From Streptomyces sp. WAC 01529 (GTDB taxonomy: Bacteria; Actinomycetota; Actinomycetes; Streptomycetales; Streptomycetaceae), in NCBI RefSeq assembly GCF_003945545.1, contig NZ_CP029617.1, positions 4,566,001 through 4,630,000 of the forward strand: a DNA stretch of 64,000 nt, read 5' to 3'. Shown here piece by piece: positions 50,544-58,450 of this stretch. The notes under the pieces were generated by a model. It did not search any database. It was not told the origin of the DNA and worked only from the letters and a program-made list of their open reading frames with translations. How positions within the stretch are numbered: the first letter of the stretch is position 1; every line of letters begins with the position of its first letter. Both the position numbers and the translations under genes were made by a program.

Positions 50544-52433
50544 GTGATGAGCAGCAGGCCGGAAACCCCCGTGAACGCAACCGGCGCACACCGGGCGCAC
50601 CGTGATACGCGCAAGCGTGTGGCGCCCCGCCCGGCGCCCCGGACGACCCCGCCCGCGCGCTACGAACCGTGTCTGGACGGCCTGTTCACCTACTGCCTGT
50701 CCGTCCTGTGCGATCACGACGCGGCGACCGCGGCGCTGGGGGACGTGCTCCATCTGGCCGAGCGCCGGGGCTCGCGCGGCCCCGAGGCCGACGGCGAGCT
50801 GCGCGCCTGGCTCTACGCACTGGCCCGCTGGGTCTGCCTGCGCCGTCTGGCCGAGGCCAAGCGGAACCGCCAGGGCGCGCATGCGGCCAGGGGCGCGGGG
50901 GGTGGGCGCAGGGGCGCCGCTGCGGGCAGGGGGAGGGACGCGGGGGCCGCCACCCGCGCCGCGAAGACCGGCTCGGCCGCCTCTGGAGTCCCGGGCGCTC
51001 CTGGAGTCCCGGGTGCCCCTGAAGTCCCGGCCGCTCCCGGAGTCCCGGCCGCCCCTGCTGCCCCGGGCGGCCCAGGCACCCCCGCCGACTCAGCCGCCCC
51101 CTCCGCCCCCACCCCGGAAGAGACCGAGCTTCGGCGCCACCGCGAACTGGCCCAGCTGGCCTGGCCCGAAGCCGCCGGTACGACACCCGAGCAGCGCGAG
51201 GCCCTCGAACTGGCCGTGCGCCACCAGCTCGCCCCCACCGAGGTCGCCGCCGTGCTCGGCATGGACCTCGCCAAGGCCCGCGGCCTGCTCGCCTCCGCCG
51301 CCTGCGAGGTGGAGCGCACCCGCGCCGCCCTCGCCGTCGTGGAGACCGGCAGCTGCCCCATCGTCGCCCGCCTCACCGGCGACAACCAGGTACTGCTCGG
51401 CACGGCCCTGCGCCGCGAGCTGGTCCGGCACGTCGACGACTGCCCGCGCTGCCGCCGCACCGCCGAGCGCGCGGGCGCCGGCGCCTGGCCCGGCACGGCC
51501 GTAAGCCCCGCGAGACTCCCCGTCGTCGAGGCCCCCCGCGACGCCCTGCCCCTCGCCATGGCGCACGTCCCCCGCGCGCGGGGCGCCCACCCCCGCTACG
51601 ACCGGCGCGGTTTCCCGATGGACCCCAAGGACCACGCCGCGCGCCGCGACCGCCTACGCGCGCGTGCCGTCACCACGACCGTCGTCGCCACCGTGGTGGC
51701 CGCCCCGGTGCTCGCCCTGTGGGCCGCGTACCGCGGAGCGCCGCACACCGGAGAGGGCCACGACGGCAGTTCGGTCACCGCGAGCGACGGCGTCGACGGC
51801 CTCGGCAGCGACCGCTCCCGGGACTACGAGAACGCGGGCAACGCACGCAAGGGCCCCGAGCACCGCTTCACCACGGGCGGCCGCTCACCGGACGTCTCCG
51901 TAGAGGTCATCAGCGGCGGCGGGCCCCCGTCCGGCTCGTCCACGGGCTCCGGGCGCCTCACCGTCGCGGCGCGGCCCAGCGGCGACACGACGCTCATCAC
52001 GCTGACGGCGTCCGGTCGTTCGCCGGTCCGCTGGTCCGCGAGCGAGGGCGCGTCCTGGCTCTATCTGAGCCGCTCGGCGGGGACGCTCGCGCCGGGGGAG
52101 TCGGTCACCATCCGGGTCTACGTCGACCACGCCCGGGAGCCGGCCGGGCCCTGGCGGGCCCGGGTCGCCATCGCGCCCTCGGGCGCGGCCATCTCCATCG
52201 AGGGGTACGGGGACGGGCGGCCGCCGTCGCGGCCGGGGCCGAAGCCGCGGCCCACTCTCCCCGGGCCCTCCGACCCTGGGCCGTCCGATCCCGGGCCCTC
52301 GGACCCCACGCCCACGCCTGAGCCCTCGGAACCGACGCCTACGCCCTCGGAGCCCACGCCTACGCCGTCGGATCCCGGGCCGGGGGGCTCGACTCCGCCG
52401 CCCGGTGACGGCGGGGAGCCCAGTCCGAGCTGA
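50544..52433 (+). CDS. Sigma-like/zinc-finger/membrane protein with extracytoplasmic BACON domain
   Basis: The 629-residue protein joins parts normally on separate polypeptides. Residues about 39-102 resemble sigma region 2 (LDGLFTYCLSVLCDHDAATAALGDVLHLAE...LRAWLYALARWVCLRRL). After a Gly/Pro/Ala linker, about 209-262 resemble region 4 (LELAVRHQLAPTEVAAVLGMDLAKARGLLASAACEVERTR). A Cys pair with a His (RHVDDCPRCRRTAERAG, about 297-310) recalls an anti-sigma zinc finger. A membrane helix lies at about 373-395, a BACON-type beta domain at about 469-552, and the tail is Pro/Ser/Thr repeats. It looks like a membrane-tethered regulator; DNA binding is not proven. Confidence 0.75.
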   Translation: MMSSRPETPVNATGAHRAHRDTRKRVAPRPAPRTTPPARYEPCLDGLFTYCLSVLCDHDAATAALGDVLHLAERRGSRGPEADGELRAWLYALARWVCLRRLAEAKRNRQGAHAARGAGGGRRGAAAGRGRDAGAATRAAKTGSAASGVPGAPGVPGAPEVPAAPGVPAAPAAPGGPGTPADSAAPSAPTPEETELRRHRELAQLAWPEAAGTTPEQREALELAVRHQLAPTEVAAVLGMDLAKARGLLASAACEVERTRAALAVVETGSCPIVARLTGDNQVLLGTALRRELVRHVDDCPRCRRTAERAGAGAWPGTAVSPARLPVVEAPRDALPLAMAHVPRARGAHPRYDRRGFPMDPKDHAARRDRLRARAVTTTVVATVVAAPVLALWAAYRGAPHTGEGHDGSSVTASDGVDGLGSDRSRDYENAGNARKGPEHRFTTGGRSPDVSVEVISGGGPPSGSSTGSGRLTVAARPSGDTTLITLTASGRSPVRWSASEGASWLYLSRSAGTLAPGESVTIRVYVDHAREPAGPWRARVAIAPSGAAISIEGYGDGRPPSRPGPKPRPTLPGPSDPGPSDPGPSDPTPTPEPSEPTPTPSEPTPTPSDPGPGGSTPPPGDGGEPSPS

Positions 52434-52474
52434 GGGCTCCGCCGGGGTGGGTGGTTCGTATCCGCGGGTCGGAC

Positions 52475-52510
52475 GTGGCCGGGCGCGCAGTTCCCCGCGC
52501 CCCTTACGGC
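52475..52510. repeat. Dispersed intergenic hairpin repeat, copy 2
   Basis: Positions 52484-52509 are identical over 26 bases to 9744-9769. This copy runs into the end of the convergent Cys-rich gene, which stops at 52504. Confidence 0.7.
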
Positions 52511-53478
52511 GCTACCGGGTCCGCCGGGTGCGGGGCCAAGAGGGGGAGTTGGGCGTTGAGGCGTTCCTCGCACAGCTCCACCAGGCGGTCGTACCCCTCC
52601 TTGCCCATCAGTTCGATCAGCTCGGGGCGGTAGGTGACGTACACCGGGTCGCCCGCGCCGTGTGCCGACGTCGCCGACGTGCACCACCAGTGCAGGTCGT
52701 GGCCGCCGGGGCCCCAGCCCCGCCGGTCGTACTCACCGATCGACACCTGGAGGATCCGCGTGTCGTCGGGCCGGTCGATCCAGTCGTACGTACGGCGCAC
52801 CGGCAGCTGCCAGCAGACGTCCGGCTTCGTCTCCAGGGGCTCGACGCCCTCCCTGAGCGCGAGGATGTGCAGCGAGCAGCCGGCACCGCCCGCGAAGCCG
52901 GGGCGGTTCTGGAAGATGCACGAGCCGTTGTACGGCCGGGTCTGGCGGTCGCCGTCCTCGTCCGTGGAGACCCAGCCGGTCTCCCGGCCCACGTCGTGGT
53001 GCTGCCAGATGTCGGGCGTGAGCCGCTCCACGTACGCGGCGACGCGCTTCTCGTCGTCGTCGTCCGAGAAGTGCGCGCCCAGCGTGCAGCAGCCGTCGTC
53101 GGCGCGGCCCGCCTGGATGCCCTGGCAGCCGCTGCCGAAGATGCAGTTCCAGCGGGAGGTCAGCCAGGTCAGATCGCAGCGGAAGACCTGCTCGTCGTCG
53201 GCGGGGTCGGGGAACTCCACCCAGGCGCGGGCGAAGTCCAGGCCCTTCTCGTCCGGCTCGGCCTTCCCGGTCCTCGCGGGCTTCCCGGACTTGCCCACCT
53301 TCTCGGCCTTCTCGGGCCTGCCCACCACCTGGACGCCCCTGACGCCCTTGTCGCCCTTGTCGTCCTTGCCGGTCTTGGCAGCCTTGTTCGCCTTGCCGGG
53401 CTTACCGGAGTCGTCAGGCTTCCCGGGCCCCTCGGACTTCTTCGATTTGTCGGCCTTCGTCTTTTTCGTCTTTGGCAC
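52504..53478 (-). CDS. Cys-rich conserved actinobacterial protein with a Lys/Pro-rich N-terminal tail
   Basis: The 324-residue protein starts with about 75 residues of Lys/Gly/Pro/Asp low complexity (PKTKKTKADKSKKSEGPGKPDDS...) that should be disordered and basic. The rest is a compact domain with many Cys: WNCIFGSGCQGIQAG, DDGCCTLGAHF, NGSCIFQNRPGFAGGAGCSLH, PDVCWQLPVRR and HWWCTSATS. The spacing suggests a metal or iron-sulphur site. I cannot name a function. GTG at 53478 lies six bases after TACCCT, a leaderless start. Confidence 0.75.
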   Translation of the reverse strand: MPKTKKTKADKSKKSEGPGKPDDSGKPGKANKAAKTGKDDKGDKGVRGVQVVGRPEKAEKVGKSGKPARTGKAEPDEKGLDFARAWVEFPDPADDEQVFRCDLTWLTSRWNCIFGSGCQGIQAGRADDGCCTLGAHFSDDDDEKRVAAYVERLTPDIWQHHDVGRETGWVSTDEDGDRQTRPYNGSCIFQNRPGFAGGAGCSLHILALREGVEPLETKPDVCWQLPVRRTYDWIDRPDDTRILQVSIGEYDRRGWGPGGHDLHWWCTSATSAHGAGDPVYVTYRPELIELMGKEGYDRLVELCEERLNAQLPLLAPHPADPVAP

Positions 53479-53484
53479 ATCTCC

Positions 53485-53490
53485 AGGGTA
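53485..53490 (-). promoter_or_regulatory. -10 box of a leaderless promoter for the Cys-rich gene
   Basis: On the minus strand TACCCT is followed by six bases (GGAGAT) and the GTG start. GGAGAT could alternatively act as a very close ribosome site. Confidence 0.4.
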
Positions 53491-53536
53491 TGCGGGCGGT
53501 GGGCCGCCCGAGGCCAGACGAGCGCCCCATCCGGCG

Positions 53537-53542
53537 TAGCGT
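53537..53542 (+). promoter_or_regulatory. -10 box of a leaderless promoter for the Ppx-like gene
   Basis: TAGCGT is followed by seven bases (TCCGTCC) and ATG at 53550. Confidence 0.45.
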
Positions 53543-53549
53543 TCCGTCC

Positions 53550-54491
53550 ATGAGACTCGGTGTCCTCGACGTGGGGTCGAACACGGTGCATCTGCTCGTG
53601 GTCGACGCCCACCCCGGCGCGCGCCCCCTGCCCGCGCACTCCCACAAGGCCGACCTGCGCCTGGCCCAACTCCTCGACCCCGCGGGCGCCATCGGCCCCC
53701 AGGGCGTCGACCGGCTGGTCGCCACCGTCCAGGAGGCGGTGGTCGCCGCCGAGGACAAGGGCGTGGAGGAAGTGCTGCCGTTCGCCACCTCCGCGGTGCG
53801 CGAGGCGACCAACGCCGACGAGGTCCTGGCCCGCGTAAGGGAGGAGACCGGCGTCGACCTCCAGGTGCTCTCCGGCGAGGAGGAGGCCAAGCTCACCTTC
53901 CTGGCCGCCCGGCGCTGGTTCGGCTGGTCCGCGGGCAAGCTCCTCGTCCTGGACATCGGCGGCGGCTCCCTGGAGATCGCGTACGGCATAGACGAGGAGC
54001 CGGACGCCGCCGTCAGCCTGCCGCTCGGCGCCGGCCGGCTCACCGCGGCCTGGCTGCCGGCGGACCCGCCCGACCCCTCCGACGTGAAGGCGCTGCGGCG
54101 GCACGTGCGCGCCCAGATCGCCCGTACGGTCGGGGAGTTCGCCCGCTTCGGCGCGCCCGACCACATCGTGGCGACCTCGAAGACGTTCAAACAGCTCGCC
54201 CGCCTGGCCGGTGCGGCCCGCTCCACGGAGGGCCTCTACGTACAGCGCGAGCTGAAGCGGAAGTCCCTGGAGGACTGGGTGCCGCAGCTCGCCGCCATGA
54301 CCACGCGCGAACGCGCCGAACTGCCCGGCGTCTCCGAAGGCCGGGCCGGACAGCTGCTCGCCGGGGCGCTCGTCGCGGAGGGCGCCCTGGACCTCTTCGG
54401 GTGCGAGAGCGTGGAGATCTGCCCGTGGGCGCTGCGCGAGGGCGTGATCCTGCGACGGCTCGACCACCTCCCCCCGACGCCCCCAGCCTGA
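53550..54491 (+). CDS. Ppx/GppA-family phosphatase
   Basis: This 313-residue ASKHA-fold protein has the family motifs RLGVLDVGSNTVHLLVVDA (phosphate 1), EVLPFATSAVREATNADEVL and LLVLDIGGGSLEIAYG (phosphate 2). It would act as an exopolyphosphatase and/or pppGpp phosphohydrolase. Length (~310) fits the short actinobacterial type lacking the C-terminal HD-like half of E. coli Ppx. The ATG is leaderless-type. The next gene follows about 70 bases later. Confidence 0.9.
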   Translation: MRLGVLDVGSNTVHLLVVDAHPGARPLPAHSHKADLRLAQLLDPAGAIGPQGVDRLVATVQEAVVAAEDKGVEEVLPFATSAVREATNADEVLARVREETGVDLQVLSGEEEAKLTFLAARRWFGWSAGKLLVLDIGGGSLEIAYGIDEEPDAAVSLPLGAGRLTAAWLPADPPDPSDVKALRRHVRAQIARTVGEFARFGAPDHIVATSKTFKQLARLAGAARSTEGLYVQRELKRKSLEDWVPQLAAMTTRERAELPGVSEGRAGQLLAGALVAEGALDLFGCESVEICPWALREGVILRRLDHLPPTPPA

Positions 54492-54550
54492 CCACACGCC
54501 GGAAACCCCGGCCCCCTGAGGCCACCTCCCCGGCGTGCGGGCGCGGCCCG

Positions 54551-54556
54551 TACCCT
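54551..54556 (+). promoter_or_regulatory. -10 box of a leaderless promoter for the TIM-barrel gene
   Basis: TACCCT is followed by seven bases (GTCCCTC) and the GTG at 54564. Confidence 0.45.
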
Positions 54557-54563
54557 GTCCCTC

Positions 54564-55388
54564 GTGGCAGAACCAGTGGTGCGCATCCCGGATGCGAAGG
54601 TCGCCCTGTCGACGGCCTCGGTCTATCCGGAGTCGACGGCGACGGCCTTCGAGATCGCCGCACGCCTGGGCTACGACGGCGTCGAGGTCATGGTGTGGAC
54701 CGACCCCGTCAGCCAGGACATCGAGGCCCTGCGCAGACTGAGCGACTACCACCAGATCCCGGTCCTCGCCGTCCACGCCCCCTGTCTGCTGATCACGCAG
54801 CGCGTCTGGTCCACCGACCCCTGGGTCAAGCTCCAGCGCGCAAGGGCCGCCGCCGAGAAGCTCGGCGCGTCCACCGTCGTGGTGCACCCGCCCTTCCGCT
54901 GGCAGCGGGGTTACGCGCGCGACTTCGTCGACGGAATCTGGCGGATGGCCGACGAGACGGACGTGCGCTTCGCCGTCGAGAACATGTACCCCTGGCGCTA
55001 CCGCGACCGCGAGATGCTCGCGTACGCGCCCGACTGGGACGTCACCAAGGACGACTACCGCCACTTCACCGTCGACCTCTCGCACACCGCGACCGCCCGC
55101 ACGGACGCGATGCGGATGATCGACCGCATGGGCGACCGGCTCGGCCACGTCCACCTCGCCGACGGCAAGGGCTCCGCCAAGGACGAGCACCTCGTCCCCG
55201 GCCGCGGCACCCAGCCCTGCGCCGAACTGCTCGAACGGCTGGCGGCCACCGGCTTCGACGGGCACGTCGTCATCGAGGTCAACACGCGCCGCGCGATGTC
55301 CAGCGCCGAACGTGAGGCCGACCTCGCCGAGGCCCTCGCCTTCACGCGGCTGCACCTGGCGTCGGCGGTGAAGGTGCCCCGCTCATGA
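54564..55388 (+). CDS. Sugar phosphate isomerase/epimerase-like TIM-barrel protein
   Basis: The 274-residue protein is an AP-endonuclease-2-type TIM barrel: ALSTASVYPESTATAFEIAARLGYDGVEVMVW, PVLAVHAPCLLI, GASTVVVHPPFRW, VRFAVENMYPW, FTVDLSHTA, LGHVHLADGKG, and HVVIEVNT. His, Glu and Asp residues in these strands would bind a divalent metal. The family includes sugar isomerases and inosose dehydratases; the substrate is unknown. It is coupled by a four-base overlap to a TetR gene. Confidence 0.87.
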   Translation: MAEPVVRIPDAKVALSTASVYPESTATAFEIAARLGYDGVEVMVWTDPVSQDIEALRRLSDYHQIPVLAVHAPCLLITQRVWSTDPWVKLQRARAAAEKLGASTVVVHPPFRWQRGYARDFVDGIWRMADETDVRFAVENMYPWRYRDREMLAYAPDWDVTKDDYRHFTVDLSHTATARTDAMRMIDRMGDRLGHVHLADGKGSAKDEHLVPGRGTQPCAELLERLAATGFDGHVVIEVNTRRAMSSAEREADLAEALAFTRLHLASAVKVPRS

Positions 55389-56017
55389 CCTCGGGCGCGC
55401 CCCAGGGGGCCGCCGCCCCGCGCCGCCGGGGACGCCCTTCTCGTACGCAGTCGGAGACCGGGCCCGCGACGCGCGACCGCATCCTCCAGGCGGCCCGCGA
55501 CGAATTCTCCGAACGGGGATACGAGAAGGCCTCCGTGCGTGGCATCGCCAAGGCCGCCGGGGTGGACCCGGCGCTCGTGCACCACTACTTCGGTACGAAG
55601 GAGCAGGTGTTCGAGGCGGCCATCACCGTCGCCTTCGCTCCCGCGCTGGAGGCGCCCGCCGCCGTCGAGGAGGGCCCGCTCGACGGGGTCGGCGAGCGGC
55701 TCACCCGCTTCATCCTCGGCGTCTGGGAGAACCCCGCCACGCGCGCCCCGCTCCTCGCCATCGTGCGCTCCGCGGTGAACAACGACACGGCCGCCGCGGT
55801 CTTCCGCCGCCTCATCGCCGCCCAGCTCCTCGGCCGCATCGCCCGCCGCCTGGAACTGCCGGACGCGGAACTGCGGGCCGAACTGGCGGCCGCGCAGCTG
55901 GTGGGCATCGCCATGCTGCGCTACGTGATCAAGGTCGAGCCGCTGGCCTCGGCCGACGTGGAGCAGATCGTGGCGCGGGTGGCACCGGTGGTGCAGGGGC
56001 ATCTGACCGGCGCGTGA
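55385..56017 (+). CDS. TetR-family transcriptional regulator
   Basis: The 210-residue regulator has the TetR helix-turn-helix (TRDRILQAARDEFSERGYEKASVRGIAKAAGVDPALVHHYFGTKEQVFEAAI) and a C-terminal TetR_C domain ending in ADVEQIVARVAPVVQGHLTGA. ATG at 55385 overlaps the upstream TGA (ATGA), so it is co-expressed with the TIM-barrel gene. No palindromic operator stands out near it. It may act elsewhere, for example on the ABC exporter at 61.4 kb, but that is a guess. Confidence 0.9.
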   Translation: MTSGAPQGAAAPRRRGRPSRTQSETGPATRDRILQAARDEFSERGYEKASVRGIAKAAGVDPALVHHYFGTKEQVFEAAITVAFAPALEAPAAVEEGPLDGVGERLTRFILGVWENPATRAPLLAIVRSAVNNDTAAAVFRRLIAAQLLGRIARRLELPDAELRAELAAAQLVGIAMLRYVIKVEPLASADVEQIVARVAPVVQGHLTGA

Positions 56018-56075
56018 GCCGATGACCGGTGCCTGGCCTGCCCCCTGAGACGGTCGTCCCGTCATCCGGACACCC

Positions 56076-56105
56076 TGTCCAGATCCTGGAGCCGCGGCGT
56101 ACGCT
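56076..56105 (+). promoter_or_regulatory. ilvD promoter candidate
   Basis: TGTCCA (56076-56081) and TACGCT (56100-56105) are separated by 18 bases, about 40 bases upstream of the ilvD start. A GAAGGAG ribosome site follows. Confidence 0.4.
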
Positions 56106-56142
56106 CGAAGCAGCCCCATCTCTTACGAAGGAGCGAGCGACG

Positions 56143-57996
56143 ATGCCCGAGCTCAGGTCCCGCACAGTCACCCACGGCCGCAACATGGCGGGCGCCCGCG
56201 CCCTTATGCGCGCCTCCGGTGTACCCGGGGCCGACATCGGGCGGAAGCCGATCATCGCCGTGGCCAACTCCTTCACGGAGTTCGTGCCCGGCCACACCCA
56301 CCTCCAGCCGGTCGGCCGCATCGTCTCGGAGGCGATCCGCGAGGCCGGCGGCATCCCCCGCGAGTTCAACACCATCGCGGTGGACGACGGCATCGCGATG
56401 GGCCACGGCGGAATGCTGTACTCCCTGCCCTCGCGCGACCTGATCGCCGACTCCGTGGAGTACATGGTCGAGGCGCACTGCGCCGACGCCCTGATCTGCA
56501 TCTCCAACTGCGACAAGATCACCCCCGGCATGCTGATGGCGGCCCTGCGCCTCAACATCCCGACGGTCTTCGTCTCCGGCGGCCCGATGGAGGCCGGCAA
56601 GGCCACGCTCGTCGACGGCACGGTCCGCAAGCTCGACCTGGTCAACGCGATCAGCGACGCGGTGGACGAGAGCATCTCGGACGAGGACATCCTCCGTATC
56701 GAGGAGAACGCCTGCCCGACCTGCGGCTCCTGTTCCGGCATGTTCACCGCCAACTCCATGAACTGCCTGACCGAGGCGATCGGCCTCTCCCTGCCGGGCA
56801 ACGGCTCGGTCCTCGCCACGCACACCGCCCGCAAGGAGCTGTACGAGCGCGCGGGCCGGACGGTCGTGGACATCACCAAGCGCTACTACGACGGTGACGA
56901 CGCCTCCGTCCTGCCGCGCAGCATCGCCACCCACGCCGCGTTCGAGAACGCCATGGCCCTGGACATCGCCATGGGCGGCTCGACCAACACGATCCTGCAC
57001 CTGCTCGCGGCGGCCCGCGAGGCCGAGGTGGGCTACGACCTGACCGACATCGACGCCGTCTCGCGCCGCGTCCCCTGCCTGGCCAAGGTCGCGCCGAACG
57101 CCGCGCCCACCACGACGTACTACATGGAGGACGTGCACCGCGCCGGCGGCATCCCCGCCCTCCTCGGCGAGCTGTACCGCGGCGGCCTGCTCAACGAGGA
57201 CGTGCACACCGTCCACTCGCCCTCCATCAAGGAGTGGCTGGACGCCTGGGACATCCGCTCCGGCTCCGCCTCCGAGGAGGCCGTCGAGCTGTGGCACGCG
57301 GCGCCCGGCTGCAAGCGCTCCGCCGAGGCCTTCTCGCAGTCCGAGCGCTGGGACACCCTCGACACGGACGCCGCGAACGGCTGCATCCGCGATGTCGCCC
57401 ACGCCTACTCCAAGGACGGCGGCCTCGGCGTCCTCAAGGGCAACATCGCCGTGGACGGCTGCGTGGTGAAGACCGCGGGCGTCGACGAGTCGATCTGGAC
57501 CTTCGAGGGCCCCGCGGTCGTCTGCGACTCGCAGGAAGAGGCCGTCGAGAAGATCCTCACCAAGGGCGTCAAGGAAGGCGACGTGGTCGTCATCCGCTAC
57601 GAGGGCCCCAAGGGCGGCCCCGGCATGCAGGAGATGCTCTACCCGACCTCCTACCTCAAGGGCCGCGGCCTGGGCAAGGCCTGCGCCCTGGTCACCGACG
57701 GCCGCTTCTCCGGCGGCACGTCGGGCCTCTCGATCGGCCACGCCTCGCCCGAGGCAGCGTCCGGCGGCACGATCGCGCTGGTCGAGGACGGCGACCGCAT
57801 CCGCATCGACATCCCGAACCGCTCGATCGAACTCCTCGTCGACGACGCGGAGCTGGACCGCCGCCGCGCGGCCCTCGGTGGTGTGTACGAGCCCAAGGCG
57901 CGCGAGCGCAAGGTCTCGGCCGCCCTGCGCGCGTACGCGGCGATGGCGACCAGCGCCGACAAGGGCGCGGTGCGGGACGTGTCGAAGCTCGGCTGA
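56143..57996 (+). CDS. ilvD: Dihydroxy-acid dehydratase
   Basis: IlvD makes 2-keto acids in valine, leucine and isoleucine synthesis and supplies precursors for CoA and polyketides. The 617-residue protein has its iron-sulphur cysteines in HCADALICISNCDKITPGM and ENACPTCGSCSGMFTANSMNCL. The C-terminal half carries GPKGGPGMQEMLYPTSYLKG and TDGRFSGGTSGLSIGHASPEAA. Length is right for the family. ATG at 56143 has a GAAGGAG site upstream. Confidence 0.97.
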   Translation: MPELRSRTVTHGRNMAGARALMRASGVPGADIGRKPIIAVANSFTEFVPGHTHLQPVGRIVSEAIREAGGIPREFNTIAVDDGIAMGHGGMLYSLPSRDLIADSVEYMVEAHCADALICISNCDKITPGMLMAALRLNIPTVFVSGGPMEAGKATLVDGTVRKLDLVNAISDAVDESISDEDILRIEENACPTCGSCSGMFTANSMNCLTEAIGLSLPGNGSVLATHTARKELYERAGRTVVDITKRYYDGDDASVLPRSIATHAAFENAMALDIAMGGSTNTILHLLAAAREAEVGYDLTDIDAVSRRVPCLAKVAPNAAPTTTYYMEDVHRAGGIPALLGELYRGGLLNEDVHTVHSPSIKEWLDAWDIRSGSASEEAVELWHAAPGCKRSAEAFSQSERWDTLDTDAANGCIRDVAHAYSKDGGLGVLKGNIAVDGCVVKTAGVDESIWTFEGPAVVCDSQEEAVEKILTKGVKEGDVVVIRYEGPKGGPGMQEMLYPTSYLKGRGLGKACALVTDGRFSGGTSGLSIGHASPEAASGGTIALVEDGDRIRIDIPNRSIELLVDDAELDRRRAALGGVYEPKARERKVSAALRAYAAMATSADKGAVRDVSKLG

Positions 57997-57998
57997 AC

Positions 57999-58019
57999 CC
58001 CGGCCGGAATCCGGCCGGG
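57999..58019 (+). terminator. Terminator of ilvD
   Basis: CCCGGCCGG (57999-58007) and CCGGCCGGG (58011-58019) form a perfect nine-base stem around AAT, directly after the ilvD stop. Confidence 0.6.
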
Positions 58020-58104
58020 CCCCGGAAACCTTTCGCGGCGCGGGCGCGTCCTTGGTGAGGAACACACCAGGGGCGGCCCGCGCCGCCGGTTACGGGGGAA
58101 ACAC

Positions 58105-58404
58105 ATGAGCGAGAACGTCATCACGCCGGAGAGCGCCGACGCCACCGCGGTCGAGGCGCTCCTCAGCAGAACCTACGCGGTCGCCGCGGACGTCTACGTC
58201 CGCTCCGGCCCGGGCACGTCGTACTCCAAGGTCGGCCGCCTCAGCGCGGGCACCCGCGTCACCATCCAGTGCCAGAAGCCGGGCGAGACGGTCACGGGCC
58301 CGACCGGCACCTCGAAGCTGTGGGACAGGATCGGCAGCGGGCGGTACATCTCGGATACGTACGTCCGCACGGGCAGCGACGGTTACGTGGCACCGCGCTG
58401 CTGA
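58105..58404 (+). CDS. Small bacterial SH3-like protein
   Basis: The 99-residue protein carries a bacterial SH3 pattern (VAADVYVRSGPGTSYSKVGRLSAGTRVTIQCQKPGETVTGPTGTSKLWDRIGSGRYISDTYVRTGSDGYVAPRC), with a pair of Cys. SH3b domains usually bind cell wall and follow a signal peptide. Here there is none; the N terminus is acidic (SENVITPESADATAVEALLSRTYA). It may be cytoplasmic or use another export route. GGGGGAAA lies just upstream of the ATG. Confidence 0.75.
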   Translation: MSENVITPESADATAVEALLSRTYAVAADVYVRSGPGTSYSKVGRLSAGTRVTIQCQKPGETVTGPTGTSKLWDRIGSGRYISDTYVRTGSDGYVAPRC

Positions 58405-58415
58405 CGGCTTTTGGA

Positions 58416-58436
58416 GCGGCCGGGTTCACGGGCCGC
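58416..58436. terminator. Possible bidirectional terminator
   Basis: GCGGCC (58416-58421) pairs with GGCCGC (58431-58436) around a nine-base loop. It lies between the convergent ends of the SH3 and kinase genes. Confidence 0.35.
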
Positions 58437-58450
58437 CGGACTCCGACGGT

